This document shows positions 1 to 11,652 of a stretch of 64,000 nt of DNA, one piece after another. Each line of letters begins with the position of its first letter. Position 1 is the stretch's first letter. Source of the DNA: Eretmocerus hayati (taxonomy: Eukaryota; Arthropoda; Insecta; Hymenoptera; Aphelinidae); contig CM056743.1 of NCBI GenBank assembly GCA_029851415.1, positions 32,194,714 through 32,258,713 on the forward strand, written 5' to 3'. A program made the translations under genes and the position numbers. The notes below the pieces were generated by a model, which was not told the DNA's origin, did not search any database, and worked only from the letters and a program-made list of their open reading frames with translations.

Positions 1-532
1 CTCATTTTGAAGATGAGACCCAGAGCTATAAAATGAGAACTCGAATTTCTGAATGAAAACTTGTCTCATGGCCTCATGGACAAAAAAATGTTCCGCGAAT
101 TAGCCACCCGGACCGAATCACCTGGTTTTACGGTATCACATATAAGCGAGCATATAATCTAATAAGGAGAGAAATCAACCCTTATGTTCTGACAAATGAA
201 AAATTTAATCATAATGAACTGCACGCATAATTACGTCAAGTATTTAGTCACGGGTGCGGTGACGAAGTTGATGAGTATGAGGTATTAAACGACTCACTGA
301 GAAATTCAATTTTTTAATCGACGCCCAGGAGTGGCCAAGGGTTCGATCCGGGTAACCCTAAAGTCCGAGTAGCCGGAGTAGAAACGGATAGGAGGCTGAT
401 CAAAAACGGTCGCCAAGCCCTGCCGCACCCAGATCAGATTGTAGGGGTACCCCTGCCAGAACCTGATAGGGAGCTGATCTTTGGTCCGGGTGCCCCTAGA
501 AAGTTTCCGATCGGGCTGTACCCTCACAGAAC
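1..532. other. No gene recognised
   Basis: No coding exon, RNA gene or promoter is evident here. Between about 330 and 525 there are loosely repeated segments of roughly 60-70 bases carrying GGTACCC/GGTAACCC and AGGCTGATC/GAGCTGATC. They look like a short diverged tandem duplication. A 126-codon minus-strand open frame across it has no recognisable domain and is best ignored. Confidence 0.5.
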
Positions 533-725
533 GAAAATTCTGCACAAAATAAAAGCTTTTCTGTTCCTGAAGTGCTTCTTGAAATCCTGAGACAAGATTC
601 CAATTCTGGAATGTTGAGGATTTCGTTACGATCATCAAGATACCAAAAACGATCTGATTTGGATTGAAACAATAGCTCAGGGACAAAAGCTTTTTTAAAT
701 TTGTGCAGAATTTATGTCCGGTGAG
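533..725. repeat. Small foldback (MITE-like), copy 1 of a two-copy family
   Basis: The ends are inverted copies of each other: AAATTCTGCACAAA with AAAGCTTTT near 537-566 is mirrored by AAAGCTTTTTT and TTTGTGCAGAATTT near 687-714. The right end reads into GGTGAGTGTAGATT. A related copy lies at 28553-28773, where the same order of CTGAG, AAGC, GTGCAGAATTTAT and GGTGAGTGTA recurs. No ORF or clear target duplication is visible. Probably a non-autonomous DNA element, superfamily unknown. Confidence 0.55.
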
Positions 726-730
726 TGTAG

Positions 731-1447
731 ATTAGGGTGTCCGTTATTTTCCAATATTTTTCAGGAACTCCTTTATCCCTATAGAGGGCCTGTCTATGAC
801 CAGAAATAAGGGTAAGACCTTGGAGTAGGGGCAGAAACGTTTTTCCAACCCTACCTGAAGAGCCATTGTCTGTGATCTTTAGGCCCAATGTTTCCCTCAA
901 TTATTGGCTTTTCCAGAGCATGCACATGGTTGAGTGCCTCTGAAAGTATTATTAATCGATAGCTGGCAAAATTTCCTTCAAAGTAACCCCCTGATGAATT
1001 CAATTTGGTGCACCACAACCAGAGGCGTGACTGGTTTTGGAAAGTTAGAGGAGTAGAAGGTGTCAAATCCGTGAGCTCAGGGATGGCGGAAAATCGATGT
1101 TCGACCCACAGATTTGACACCTTCGACTCTTTCACTTTTTAAAATCAGTCAAAGCTCTGGTTACAGTGAACCAAATCGACTTTGTCAGTGGGTTATTTCG
1201 AAGGAATTTCTGTCAGTTATCGATTGAGAATACTTCCAGAGGCATTCAACCATGCGCATGCGCAGAAAAAGCCAATAAGTGATAAAAAAATTTGGCTCAG
1301 AAATCACTAAAAATAGCTATTTATGCAGGGTTACGAAAATTTTTTGCCTCTCCTCGAGATTTTTGCCTATATTTCTGGCCATGAAGAGGAACTCTAGAGG
1401 GTGAAGAAGTCCATATGAAAATACTGGGAAATAATGGACACCATAGT
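731..1447. repeat. Foldback element, about 0.7 kb
   Basis: Left arm 731-1048 and right arm 1130-1447 are diverged inverted copies. TAGGGTGTCCGTTATTTTCC at the left end answers GGAAATAATGGACACC at the right end. ATTGGCTTTTCC with CATGGTTGAGTGCCTCTG on the left answers CAGAGGCATTCAACCATG with AAAGCCAAT on the right. The middle, 1050-1131, is a tighter hairpin around GAAGGTGTCAAATC and GATTTGACACCTTC. No coding capacity is apparent; superfamily not assigned. Confidence 0.75.
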
Positions 1448-3589
1448 GTATATGGAAGTAGGTATTTTCCCCTTACAATATTCTGCATCATTACTCCACA
1501 TTTACGAGTCAGTGAACTTTTCTCAGGCCAAATTACAAAATACTCCTCACATTCTCAACCCATCCCAATTCTCCAATATCCAAACATCAGGGCAAAAAAA
1601 TCGAATAACCGATCCACAACCAAGCTCAAACGTTCTCAACATTATAGTAAGTATCCGCACGCTGTCCTCGCTCTTGGATTGAATAAATTGAGCGCAAACG
1701 AGACGTTCTAAGTCTCTCTAACATCATAACAACCAGCATTTCGTCGTCTCTCTAACGAGAAAAGAGATTCATATCTCTTTTCAGAGCATATTTTTCAGTG
1801 TCGCAAGTGGGCGATGTTATATATAGCTATATTATTATTCAACTACGATGATATGCGTCTGCATGGTCAATTATGCTTTCGAGTTTTGTCGCACGAGCAT
1901 ATATACGATCTATTTCTAAATCTCACCTCGACGCCCGTGAGCTTTGAAAAGAGAAATGGGAGCAAGGTCTGAGAAATCAGGAGGAAGCCGCTAAACGGAT
2001 GCAATATGTGGCTGAGGGCCAAAGAATTGTGTCTGATCTCTTACACTTATTACTATCTTGACTCCGCACTTGGAAAATAGATCGTGTATTAGAGTGGTGC
2101 ACGTGAGATGTTTAATGGCCAAAGGTCGAACTTTTGCCACTAGTGCAGATTCTATATGATTTGAGGGCATCTTTCTGATGAGTCATTCATACGTTCGAGA
2201 GCTTTTCTTTCATTACGTGAGCTGTGGAATAGTGAGAGAATTTTGGCAATCATTTTATCTATTCTGTTACATATTCTGTTGCATATACTATGATTCTATT
2301 TCTCTTGTTTGTCATTTCGTGAATGAAGAGGAAATAAGTATTGGGAGAGTGTTATTATTTGAATTATTTTTGCAATTCTTGTACTGTCATGTGAAAGATT
2401 TGATCACGATTAGTAACATGAAATGTTGTGGTACGTAGGTAGGGGGGTATTGAACTGTAGAAATCTGAACTCTGTTTCCTGTCATCTGCAACTAGCACAA
2501 TCAATGATCAAATTGTATTTTGAATTTTGCCAATTGTGAATTGTAATTCTATCTTCGAGCATCAAATAGTTAGAGAGTCATTTTGAGCTTCAAGTTGCAG
2601 ACAACATGCATGATGGATTCATTCAAAAGGTATTGGCAATCGATTTTTTCAACCCCTTCCACAAGCAGAAGTAATATTACCTCTCGAATGGTAATGGAGG
2701 TAAGGGGATTCATTCAGATTTTATGGGTCAGAATTTGATAAGTTCTTAGGGAAGCTGAAAATTCGGAAACCCCAGGCCTGGAGAGACCAGAATTCGAGTT
2801 GCAAGATTCTAAAAAAAATGAGCATTGAGATACAAACGGTTTGAAATTGCGGAAAAAATGGTGTCAAGTTGTAAATTCACTGATGAGTGAAATCGTAATT
2901 ATTGACGGAACATATGTTCCTATATCCTAACCAGAAATACGGGGAATCGATAGACTGGATTTGGAGAGGAAGCCACTCGTATGTTTCATTGGTTCACTGC
3001 GATTGTAGAGAGCGGAAGATATTTTTCACGGACAAAACCAACATCCGAGCTTTTTCATCCAAATTTTGTGTTGATGTTGCAAAAGACGTATGCTGATAGT
3101 GAATTTTCTCAGTCTATGTTGGGATTATATAGGCTTTTGTCACGGGTTACTCATTGAGCTGCTTTGAGGACAATTAGAGTCCTGATTACAGAATAGGTCA
3201 CTCGGACGCTCAAACTCATTTTGTGTGGGTCTTTTTTACATCTAAAATGAGATTAGTCTCTATGGCCTCAAATTCGGAGCACGGAAACACAACAGTTAAG
3301 GTTTTCGCATTGTGAGATAAAAATCAAGGAGTTGGTGAATGCATCAAACAAGTTTCAGTGTGTGATAAGTTACGAGATCATACTCATTAATCTACCAGAG
3401 TTACTTTAAATCTTGATACAATCCAATTTGGGTGAAAATGGCGATGGAAATATTATCTGTCTTTCGTCTGAATATTGAAATCTATATTAGATCTTCATTT
3501 TCGTTGGGCTCGGTTTAAACGAATCCGCCCTAAAAGAGTATAAGCTTTATCGTTTTGATTTGATCCAGTACCAAACTGATTCTCCTCGA
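1448..3589. other. Unannotated AT-rich sequence
   Basis: Nothing convincing is present. Short open frames at 2178-2438 and 2902-3096 have no recognisable domain, start context or splice partners. Segment 3540-3600 leads into the CGCGTACGCG repeat array. Confidence 0.5.
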
Positions 3590-4345
3590 ATCGTGTATGG
3601 CAACCAATCTATGAATTTCCACAAACGCTAACCAAGGAATGCAGATTCACGTATCGCACTCTTTTTTCTGAGGTCGAGTATGGTGACTAATTGGTCAACT
3701 TTTGCGTACGCTAACCAAGACGAGCAGATTCGCGTACGCAAATCAGCGGACGCGAATCTGTATCTCTTAGTTGGCATACGCGGAGGTCCACCGATTGGTT
3801 GCCATATGCAATCCTGGAAGGATGAGTCTGATATGCTAATTCGCGTACGCGAATCTGCACGTCTCGGTTAGCGTTTGTGTAAGTTCATAGATTGATTGCC
3901 ATACGCGATTTCAGAAGAACAAAAGTGCGATACGCGAGTTCGCGTACGCGAGTCCGAATTTCTTGGTAAGCGTACGCGGAAGTTCATCGACCGGTTACCA
4001 TACGCGATCCTAAAAGAACGAGTGCGATACACGAATCTGCATGTCTTGGCTAGCGTACGCGAATACTCATCCATTGGTTATCGTACGCGGATGTAAGCTG
4101 AATGATTCCGATAAGCAAATCGTGGTACTCGAATACCCTCATACGTGAGTCCCAGTAGTTTTTTCCGTCAACGTACGCGATTATACGTAGTTTCGTGCCG
4201 GTGTTCCAATTCGCGTACGCTAATAATGACCCCGTGGCTCTCTGAAACGTCCTGTTTGGTACGCGAACAAAAATGCTCTCGGACCTAGTTTTCTGGGGAA
4301 CTTTGCATACGCGATTCATCGTTCGCGTACGAGCGCGGACATATA
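3590..4345. repeat. Degenerate array built on the palindrome CGCGTACGCG
   Basis: About fifteen full or mutated copies of the self-complementary core CGCGTACGCG, often extended to TTCGCGTACGCGAA, occur in 750 bases. They alternate with recurring phrases in both orientations: GCAGATTCGCGTACGC, TTGGTTAGCGT, ATTGGTTGCCATACGCGAT, AAGTTCATAGATTG. Segments 3600-3740 and 3830-4080 are partly inverted relative to each other. The region is much richer in CpG than its AT-rich surroundings. No ORF is credible. It could be an old satellite, a foldback built of subrepeats, or an array of protein-binding sites. Confidence 0.7.
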
Positions 4346-4562
4346 TTTCATCACTTACTAGTCCTCCCCCCCCCCGCAAGGAAAAAAATTGATACCTTAA
4401 TTATTCTGGCAAGGAGAGTCCAAGGGTTCTTGGGGACTGGGTCTGTCCGGAACTCTGGGGAATCATCTCCTTGTAGCACCAAAAGATTATACCCAAAGCC
4501 GTAGAGCCTCACGCCCAAGCGTTCCTGAGCTACATACTAGGATTCATGCATTACAGTATATC
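4346..4562. other. Short spacer with an inverted match at 12.44-12.50 kb
   Basis: A C-run, then AAGGAAAAAAATTGATA and CAAGGAGAGTCCAAGG (about 4371-4428), reappear inverted at about 12438-12500 with roughly three-quarters identity by eye. The two copies bracket 8 kb of foldbacks and the R1 fragment. They may be remnants of one dispersed repeat family or worn termini of a single large element. Confidence 0.4.
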
Positions 4563-6583
4563 TATATGAGTTATTTCGGAGCATTTCGGCCAGAGGCGTC
4601 ACTAGGGGGGTCTGGGAAAGATCCCAAAAAATGTTTTTTGATTAATACTATGTTCAAAAAGTACAAAAAAAAATTTTTGGGATTTTTCCGAAGCCCTCTA
4701 CGGGCTGTAGGGCCCACAGAAGGTCTATTTTAGGCTCTTTTTGGCCTATTTCTAGAAAATCATAGCTCCGGCTAGACACAATCTTTTTCTACGTACTTGG
4801 GCGCATTTTCTTTGTTAAGACTAGCACTTTTGAAAAAAAAGTAGTCCGGAATCAATCATGCAGCCTAGTAACTTCTAGGAGCTATTTGCCGAGAGCAGAT
4901 TTTAGCGGTTTTTGAGCCCACTTCAAAGCGATCTAGCTCCTACTAGACATGTGATAATCGACTTCTGCAGGTGATCATTTTGAAGGTCTTGGGAAAAGCT
5001 ACAATTTGACCACCTGTAGGAGTCGATTATCGTACTTTTTATAGGAGCTATAGCCAATACAAGTTAGGCAGTTTTGTAGAAACGCCAAACTTTGAGCTCA
5101 ATTTACAAAAATCGTTTTCCTTTTTTCGACCCCAAACCTGTGCGAATATGTCCTTTAAGGCTAGTCCGGAGTCCCCGCAAAACCGCAACCAGACACGCAC
5201 CGGCGTACTTTGAGGTTGCAGCTGCATCCAATGATTCTGAGAGCGGTATTATTGTTTATACGCTTTTATTGGTACTGAATGTGTTATTCAGATACTGGGC
5301 GACCTGTGAAATCTTATAACACGATACCATGCAAAGTTTCATGGCATTTCGTTCATTAGGAACCGAGAAAAACTTGAAGCCAATTTTTTGGTGAGACAGA
5401 GCGCGTCCTCGCCTATTCCGATTCATTCCTCAATAACAAAACAATTTTGACCAATATCAGATACTAGGCCATCTGTGGATTAGAATTTCCTGTCGAATGA
5501 GCCCTCTCACGCCTGAAAATCCTGAATCTAGCTCGCAAAAAACTTGAACTAGTGTGAACTGAGCATCGAACCGTATAACTTGCTCAGCGAGCCAAAAAAC
5601 TACGATTTTCTGGAGTATTAGAATGAATCCCCGGGTGTGGAACAACTCATTCGGTGGGAAATATCATGGTGTTTCAGTTGCCGTATCTCGTTTGGGTCGG
5701 AAATGTGAGGTTGAAATACTATTAGGCAAAAAAGTGGTTCATAATCTCCCATCGCACATGCAGTACGATCAAAGCGCCATCTATCGGGCAAAATATTCGG
5801 ATTCTCTACGGACTAGCCTTAAGACAAGCACCAACAATATCGAGGAGAATCTCGGTGGAGAAATCATCTCCTGATTTTTGGCGTACGTTCAAAAATACAG
5901 TTTTTTGACTTTTTGCTTGAAATGCCGACATAGGCATGGATCGCATATGCTTCCATCTGAGTTGATGTGCACCAATCTGGGTGGAATTATCGTGTTAAGA
6001 TGGTCATTTTGAGTCGGAAAAACATGTTTGTATCCCTACTCTAGCCACTCGTCTCGTTCGTGGGCAAGAACACGAGGAATGGAAACCTCGCTCGCCTGCC
6101 CCAAAATATACGAAATAATGCCCCCATCTCGGACCTGATGGTTTGAGCCTCCAGCTCGCTTCTGGCTTGAGGCTCGCCTCCGGAAGTTCTTACACATATT
6201 TGGGGGTACTTCGGGGAGTAATTCCACCCAAATTGGTGCACAACAACTCAGATGGAAGCATATGCGAGCCATGCCTATGTCGGCATTTTAAGCAAAAAGT
6301 CAAAAAACTGTATTTTTGAACGTACGCCAAAAATCAGGAGATGATTTCTCCACCGAGATTCTTCTTGATATTGTTAATGCTTGTCTTAGGAAACATATTC
6401 GCACAGGTTTGGGGTCGAAAAAAGGAAAACGATTCTTGTAAATTGAGCTCAAAGTTTGGCGTTTTCACAAAACTGCTCAACTTGTATCAGCTATAGCTAC
6501 TATGAAAAGTACGATAATCGACTTCTATATATACAGGGGCGTCATGACGCCTCTGGCCGAAATGCTCCGAAATGACTCATATA
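4563..6583. mobile_element. Foldback element, about 2.0 kb, asymmetric arms
   Basis: The termini match as inverted repeats: TATATGAGTTATTTCGGAGC followed by ATTTCGGCCAGAGGCGTCA on the left, the reverse on the right (6545-6583). Internal blocks also pair: 5010-5160 with 6390-6530 and 5800-5990 with 6215-6370. About 390 bases after the left terminus and about 635 bases (5165-5800) have no partner on the right, so the right arm is deleted or the left arm has extra insertions. No transposase is encoded, and no clean target duplication could be defined. Confidence 0.75.
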
Positions 6584-6588
6584 TGTTG

Positions 6589-7241
6589 AATAAAAAAAGG
6601 TTAGAAAAAATTGAGTTTTTACGATACGCTTCCACTCACGGCTCTGATATTTTTCTCAAGAACTAAAAACCATAAAATAATCTGAAATTCCATCAGTCAG
6701 CCCAGTTCATTTTGAGAAAAATTTCATGATATGCCGTTGCCTACACCTGTTATTTTAGAAAATAATTGTTGAATTCGGTGTTCATCTATTTTTCGGGGAA
6801 CCCCCTCGACCCATTATGATGAATCTCGGAGAACATTCACTGTACCATAGTTACAGATGATAAAAGCGTGGCGTGCTGAGCTTCCCGGCAAGGAATGAAT
6901 GATCCATGGACATTTTCTCTTCAGCAATCGAGAATCTGAAGTATGGGAAAATATCACTCCACGCTTTTATCATCTGCAGTTATGGTACAGTGAATGTTCT
7001 CCGAGATTCATCATAATGGGTCGAGAGGGTTCCCCGAAAGAAAGATGAACACCGAATTCAACAATTATTTTCTGAGATAACAGATGTAGGCAACGGCATA
7101 TCATAAGATTTTTCTCAAAATGAACTGGGCTGACTGATGGAATTTCAGATTATTTTATGCTTTTTAGTTGTTGAGAAAAATATTAGAGCCGTGCATGAAA
7201 GCGTATCGTAAAAACTCAATTTTTTCTAACCTTTTTTTATT
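6589..7241. mobile_element. Foldback element, about 0.65 kb, long near-symmetric arms
   Basis: Arms of about 283 bases (6589-6871 and 6957-7241) pair along their whole length. ATAAAAAAAGGTTAGAAAAA starts the left arm and TTTTTCTAACCTTTTTTTAT ends the right arm. The inner edge is GATAAAAGCGTGG against CCACGCTTTTATC. An 85-base unpaired loop lies between. By eye the arms are about 90% identical, a younger look than the neighbours. No ORF. It abuts the 2.0-kb foldback on its left almost directly. Confidence 0.8.
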
Positions 7242-7283
7242 TTATATTTTTTAGTCGGATGGCTATGCATAAAACATATCCAT

Positions 7284-8402
7284 TAGGGTGGGCCGAAAAA
7301 TGGAATTTTTTCCAAATCAAAACGCTTGGGGTCCCAGTTTTCGCCATTTTGCGCGTAGATGAAGGAAAAATTTTCCTGCGATTTTTAAAATGAGGTTCTC
7401 TGCTGGAGAGCCCTGAAAAATTTTCAAAAATGAAGGTTTTTTACTCGTTTTTGCGTTATTTTTCAAACTGATCGAATGGGGTGGCGAACGCACCCGGGAT
7501 CTGAATCATCTTACAAACCATCATTTCTTATGTATTTTTGTACGTAGAAACCGAATTGGTGGTCCACTGGAACCTCATCATTGAAGGTTCTCTGTAGAAT
7601 GCAAGACAACGATCGTGGCGAAAAAACGTTACTTTTCTGGAAAACAACAAATTACGTTAAAATCGGGATGTGTGAAAGAGCTCCCTATTTGTGGGTCCAA
7701 AACAGCACCACACTCCTTTTTCTTGCATATTTTGGCCTGCTGAAAACAATTCCGGCGGTTTTAGGGAGCTTTGATGCGTGAAATCCAATTAAAGAGGAGC
7801 TGATGACCGATGTATCAAAGCCCGTATATAACGATATGCAGTCAAAGCATAAGCATAGAAAGAAAATAGCTCGTCGTCATCTGATTAATACCTACATTTT
7901 ACGTATCCAAGCTGCCTAAAACCACCGGGATTGTTTTCAGTAGGTCAAAGTACGTAAGAAAAAGTAGTGTGTTGTTCTTTTGGACCCACAAATAGGGAGC
8001 TCCCCAATACACATACCGATTTTAACGTAATTTGTTGTTTTCCGAAAAAGTAACGTTTTTTCGCCATGATCGTTGTCTTGCATTCTACAGAGAACCTTCA
8101 CTTCTGAGGCTCCAGCGGGCCACGAATTCGGTTTCTACGTACAAAAATACATAAGAAATGATAGTTTGTAAGATGATTCAGATCCCGGGTGCGTTCTCCG
8201 CCTCATTCGATCAGTTTGAAAAATAACGCAAAGAACAAGTAAAAAACCTTCATTTTCAAAAATCTTAAGGGCTCTTGCTCCAGCAGAAAACCTCATCCTA
8301 AAAATCGCAGGAGAATGTTTCCTTTATCTACGCGCAAAATGGCGAAAACTGGGACGCCAAGCGTTTTGATTTGGAAAAAATTCCATTTTTCGGCCCACCC
8401 TA
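7284..8402. mobile_element. hAT-type foldback with 8-bp target duplication
   Basis: The element begins TAGGGTGGGCCGAAAAATGG and ends with the inverse, CCATTTTTCGGCCCACCCTA. Both ends are flanked by the same 8 bases, ATATCCAT (7276-7283 and 8403-8410). An 8-bp duplication with a TAGGG-type terminus is characteristic of the hAT superfamily. Arms of about 450-500 bases stay paired almost to the centre; for example CGCAAAATGGCGAAAACTGGGA is near the right end and its complement near the left. There is no transposase ORF, so it needed an enzyme in trans. Duplication and boundaries are seen directly; family membership is inferred. Confidence 0.88.
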
Positions 8403-8633
8403 ATATCCATATCACTAAAAATATAAAACTGTAAAAACCGTAGTCATCTCATCTCGACAGCCTGCGTGTGCGCGCGCCGCCATCTGCCAGCAAAAATGCA
8501 TCGAAAATGACGTATGGATTACCAAGCCCTGCAGTAGAGTTTGGTTTGCTTGTTTAGCCAACCCTGGGCCGCTTTCGGCCTTTTGCTCCGCGGGGTGGAA
8601 ACGCGTGAATGATGCATGATGGAGCGCATGCGC

Positions 8634-10268
8634 TGTGCACCAAAAGAGCCGGCTTGCGACTTTCCCACGTTACCGGCTAATCAAAAAATAGCAGAACTCG
8701 AGGTTAGCGACCATGAAGAGCAAATGAGACAATCTCGTCAGAAGCAGAAGACTCATGTTTTGTTATGATCTGTTCTATCAAATTTCCTTGCCTAATATGA
8801 AAAGTATTAGAGTCAAAGACGTATTTGCACATCGACACATTTTCAGCTTACTTATTGTGGTGCAGCTTATTGGAAAATTATAGAAATTTCACCATGGGAT
8901 TGAACGAGGGATACAAAGAAGTAGTGCATTTTTCTGTGACTTTTTGATGATCGTGTGCTTTAATGCGCAATTTCGGTTTTGACTCATGACTTCACTTTTC
9001 ATCAAAATTCGCAGCTGGCAGATTCCAAACTCAACACCGAGTCCTCCATGTGTTTGTACTCCTATCAGATGAGTATATCCTACCAATAAGTAGAATTAAG
9101 GCATCAATCGAGTAAACAGCAGAGCTCGATTCTTGGTGAAGAGGTCCAACTTTGTTTTCAGGTTCTTGGGCTATCTGAATATTCAGAATACAATGGGCAC
9201 AAATGATGGAATCGTATAGGTTATTTGTCTTTGGCCTTACTCAATACTTGGGAACATCTAATTGGCAGATTATACTATGAGATGCTTGTGATCATCCAAT
9301 ATCCACCGATTCCCACTCAGCCCCAAAAGACTGTGGAGTATCCAAACTCTCACACACAGTGAGAGGGAACGATAAGCTTATGTTGAGAAATTTATTCTCC
9401 AAGATATTTACGGGCATTTTTCAGTTTATATTCCACAATGTATGGACATCATGATGTATGATGCACCCCAATACCCATTTGGAGAGACTACGGATTCTCT
9501 TCCTACAAAGTGATTGACAGGTATTGGGGTGCATCATACATCATGATGTCCATACATTGTGGAATATAAACTGAAAAATGCCCATAAATATCTTGAAGAT
9601 TAAACCTCTCAACATAAGCTCATCCTTCCCTCTTACTGTGTATGAGAGTTCGGATACTCCACAGTCTTTTGGGGCTGAGTGGAAATCGGTGGACATTGGA
9701 TGATCGCCAGCATCTCATAGTATAATCTGCCAATTAGATGTTCCCAAGTATTTAGTGAGGCCAAAGACAAATAACCTATACGATTCCATCATTCGTGCCC
9801 ATTGTATTCTGAATATTCAGCATCTGATAGGAGTACAAACACATGGAGGACTCGGTGTTGAGTTTGAAATCTGTCAGCTGGGAATTTTGATGAAAAATGA
9901 AGACATGAGTCAAAACCGAAATTGCGCATTGAAGCACATGATCATCAAAAAGTCACAGAAAAATGCACTACTTCTTTGTATCCCTCGTTCAATTCCATGG
10001 TGAAATTTCCATAATTTTGCAATAAGCTGCACCACAATAAGTAAGCTGAAAATGTGTTGATGTGCAAATACGTCTTTGACTCTGATACTTTTCATATTAG
10101 GCAAGGAAATTTGATAGAATAGACCATAACAAAACATGGGTCTTCAGCTTCTGACGAGATCGTCTAATCCGTTCTTCATGGTCGCTAACCTCGAGTTCTG
10201 CTATTTTTCGATTAGCCGGTAACGTGGGAAACTCGCAAGCCGGCTTTTTTGGTGCGCAGTGCACGGGC
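8634..10268. mobile_element. Foldback element, about 1.6 kb, with matching short ORFs in both arms
   Basis: Left arm 8634-9475 pairs with right arm 9521-10268 around a 45-base centre. Inner edges are ATGCACCCCAATACC and GGTATTGGGGTGCAT. Outer edges contain CACCAAAAGAGCCGGCTTGC and its complement. The left arm has about 90 extra bases (9085-9175). Because the arms are inverted copies, a frame at 8889-9086 (minus) and the frame at 9755-10003 (plus) give nearly the same peptide (HLIGVQTHGGLGVEF). That may be a shared relic or just consequence of the palindrome. No known domain. Confidence 0.8.
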
Positions 10269-10353
10269 TCATGAGCCAGCGTACGCCAAGCGTACGCCAG
10301 TGGGTAGCACATGCGCTTCATTCGTGGACACACCCTTAGGTTAGGGTAGAGTG

Positions 10354-10374
10354 CAGAGAGAGAGAGAGAGAGAG
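10354..10374. repeat. (GA)n microsatellite
   Basis: A run of about ten GA units sits immediately upstream of the first R1-like codons. It marks the 5' junction region of the truncated retrotransposon. Confidence 0.9.
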
Positions 10375-10386
10375 TCAAAAAAAGAG

Positions 10387-11652
10387 GACATGGTTAACGG
10401 AGACCCCTGGGGTACGCCATACCGCGTAGTCATGTCAAAGGTCCGAACTCGGAGGGGCAACCCAGCACCGACCGATGCAGCAATCTTGCGCAGGATCGTG
10501 GAAGACCTCTTCCCAGCAGGAGAACCCAGAGTGACATTCCCTCCGGAGAACGAAGATCCCATCCCGCTCTTCACTATGCAAGAGCTACTCACAGTGGCAA
10601 AGAGGCTGCCACGGCAAGGCCCCTGGCCTGGACGGCATTCCAAACGAGGCTCGGAAACTGGTATTCAAATACAAGTCAGATTTACTCCTCGACCTCTTCA
10701 ACATCTGTCTGAGCGCGGGAACTTTCCCGGACAAGTGGAAACGCCAGAAGCTGGTCCTGATACCTAAGGGTCAAGGAGGTCAACGCCCTCTCAGCATGCT
10801 CGACAATACCGGGAAAATGTACAAGAGGATGGTGCTCAACAGGGTGGAGAAAACCTACGGAGAAGGCGGTGGGCTATCACCAATGCAGTTTGGGTTCCGG
10901 AAGGGACGGAGCACTGTGCACGCGATCGAGGAGGTCCAAGAATGGGTTCAAGCGTCGGTAGGGAACCCATACCAAGGAAGAGGAGGATTCTGTGCCATCA
11001 TTGCGTTGGACATAAAGAACGCGTTCAACTGCGCGAGGTGGGAGCGAGTCTATCAATCCCAAGCAGGTAAAGTGCCCCCCTATTCACTAGCCGTCACGAG
11101 TGACTACCTGCGGAACAGGACCCTCGTGTACGACACCGACGAGGGACAAGAGATTCGGGTACTGTCCGCCGGAATCGGACAGGGATCGGTTTCCGGGCCG
11201 TTCAACTGGAACACCCAGTACGACAGCTCACTGTCTATCGAACTGCTAGGAGGAGTGATAATTGTGGCTTCCAGAGTGTGAGAAGGAGACCACCCTCGAA
11301 CAGTGGCAAACTGAGTGGGATTCGCCATTTGCGAATGGCAGATGGACGCACCGGTTGATCCGTGACGTAGCCAAGTGGGCGAAACGCACCCACGGAGAGA
11401 TGGACTACTGGACGACGCAGGCACTGAGTGATCACGGTTGCTTCGGTGTCTACCTCACCCGGTTCAATAAGAGGACATCCCCAGCATGCGGGGTCATGCT
11501 GGGATGACGCTGAACACGCCATGCTCACGCGCAACGACACCCGAAGGGAGCGCGCCGAGTTGGATGAATGGCTGGGTGCTCAACTAACGCCTGAGAACCT
11601 CGTCCCGTACTTGCTCTGCAACCAGGAGACATGGGATAGAGGCACCGGATAA
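10387..11652 (+). pseudogene. R1-clade non-LTR retrotransposon ORF2 remnant (reverse transcriptase)
   Basis: Target-primed retrotransposition protein, 5'-truncated so the endonuclease is missing. It opens at GDPWGTPYRVVMSK, the motif just before the RT domain in R1-like elements. It then runs through GLDGIPNEA, LDNTGKMYKRM, QFGFRKGRSTVHAI, ALDIKNAFN and the eroded AGIGQGSVSGPFNW box. A frameshift lies near 10610. After about 11250 the text jumps straight to the C-terminal region: GRWTHRLI, KWAKRTHGEMDYWTTQALSDHGCFG, a broken cysteine cluster, DDAEHAM and LTPENLVPYLL. The catalytic YADD box and thumb are deleted. At least two frame changes follow, so it is dead. The clade call rests on the PWG start and the HGCFG/DDAEH/LTPENLV tail typical of arthropod R1 relatives. 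Confidence 0.88.

Noticed and set aside
306..686. 126-codon minus-strand frame
   Set aside because: It covers the diverged 60-bp repeats and part of a MITE; no domain.
10097..10378. Frame rich in SLSLS on the minus strand
   Set aside because: It reads the GA run and the foldback arm backwards.
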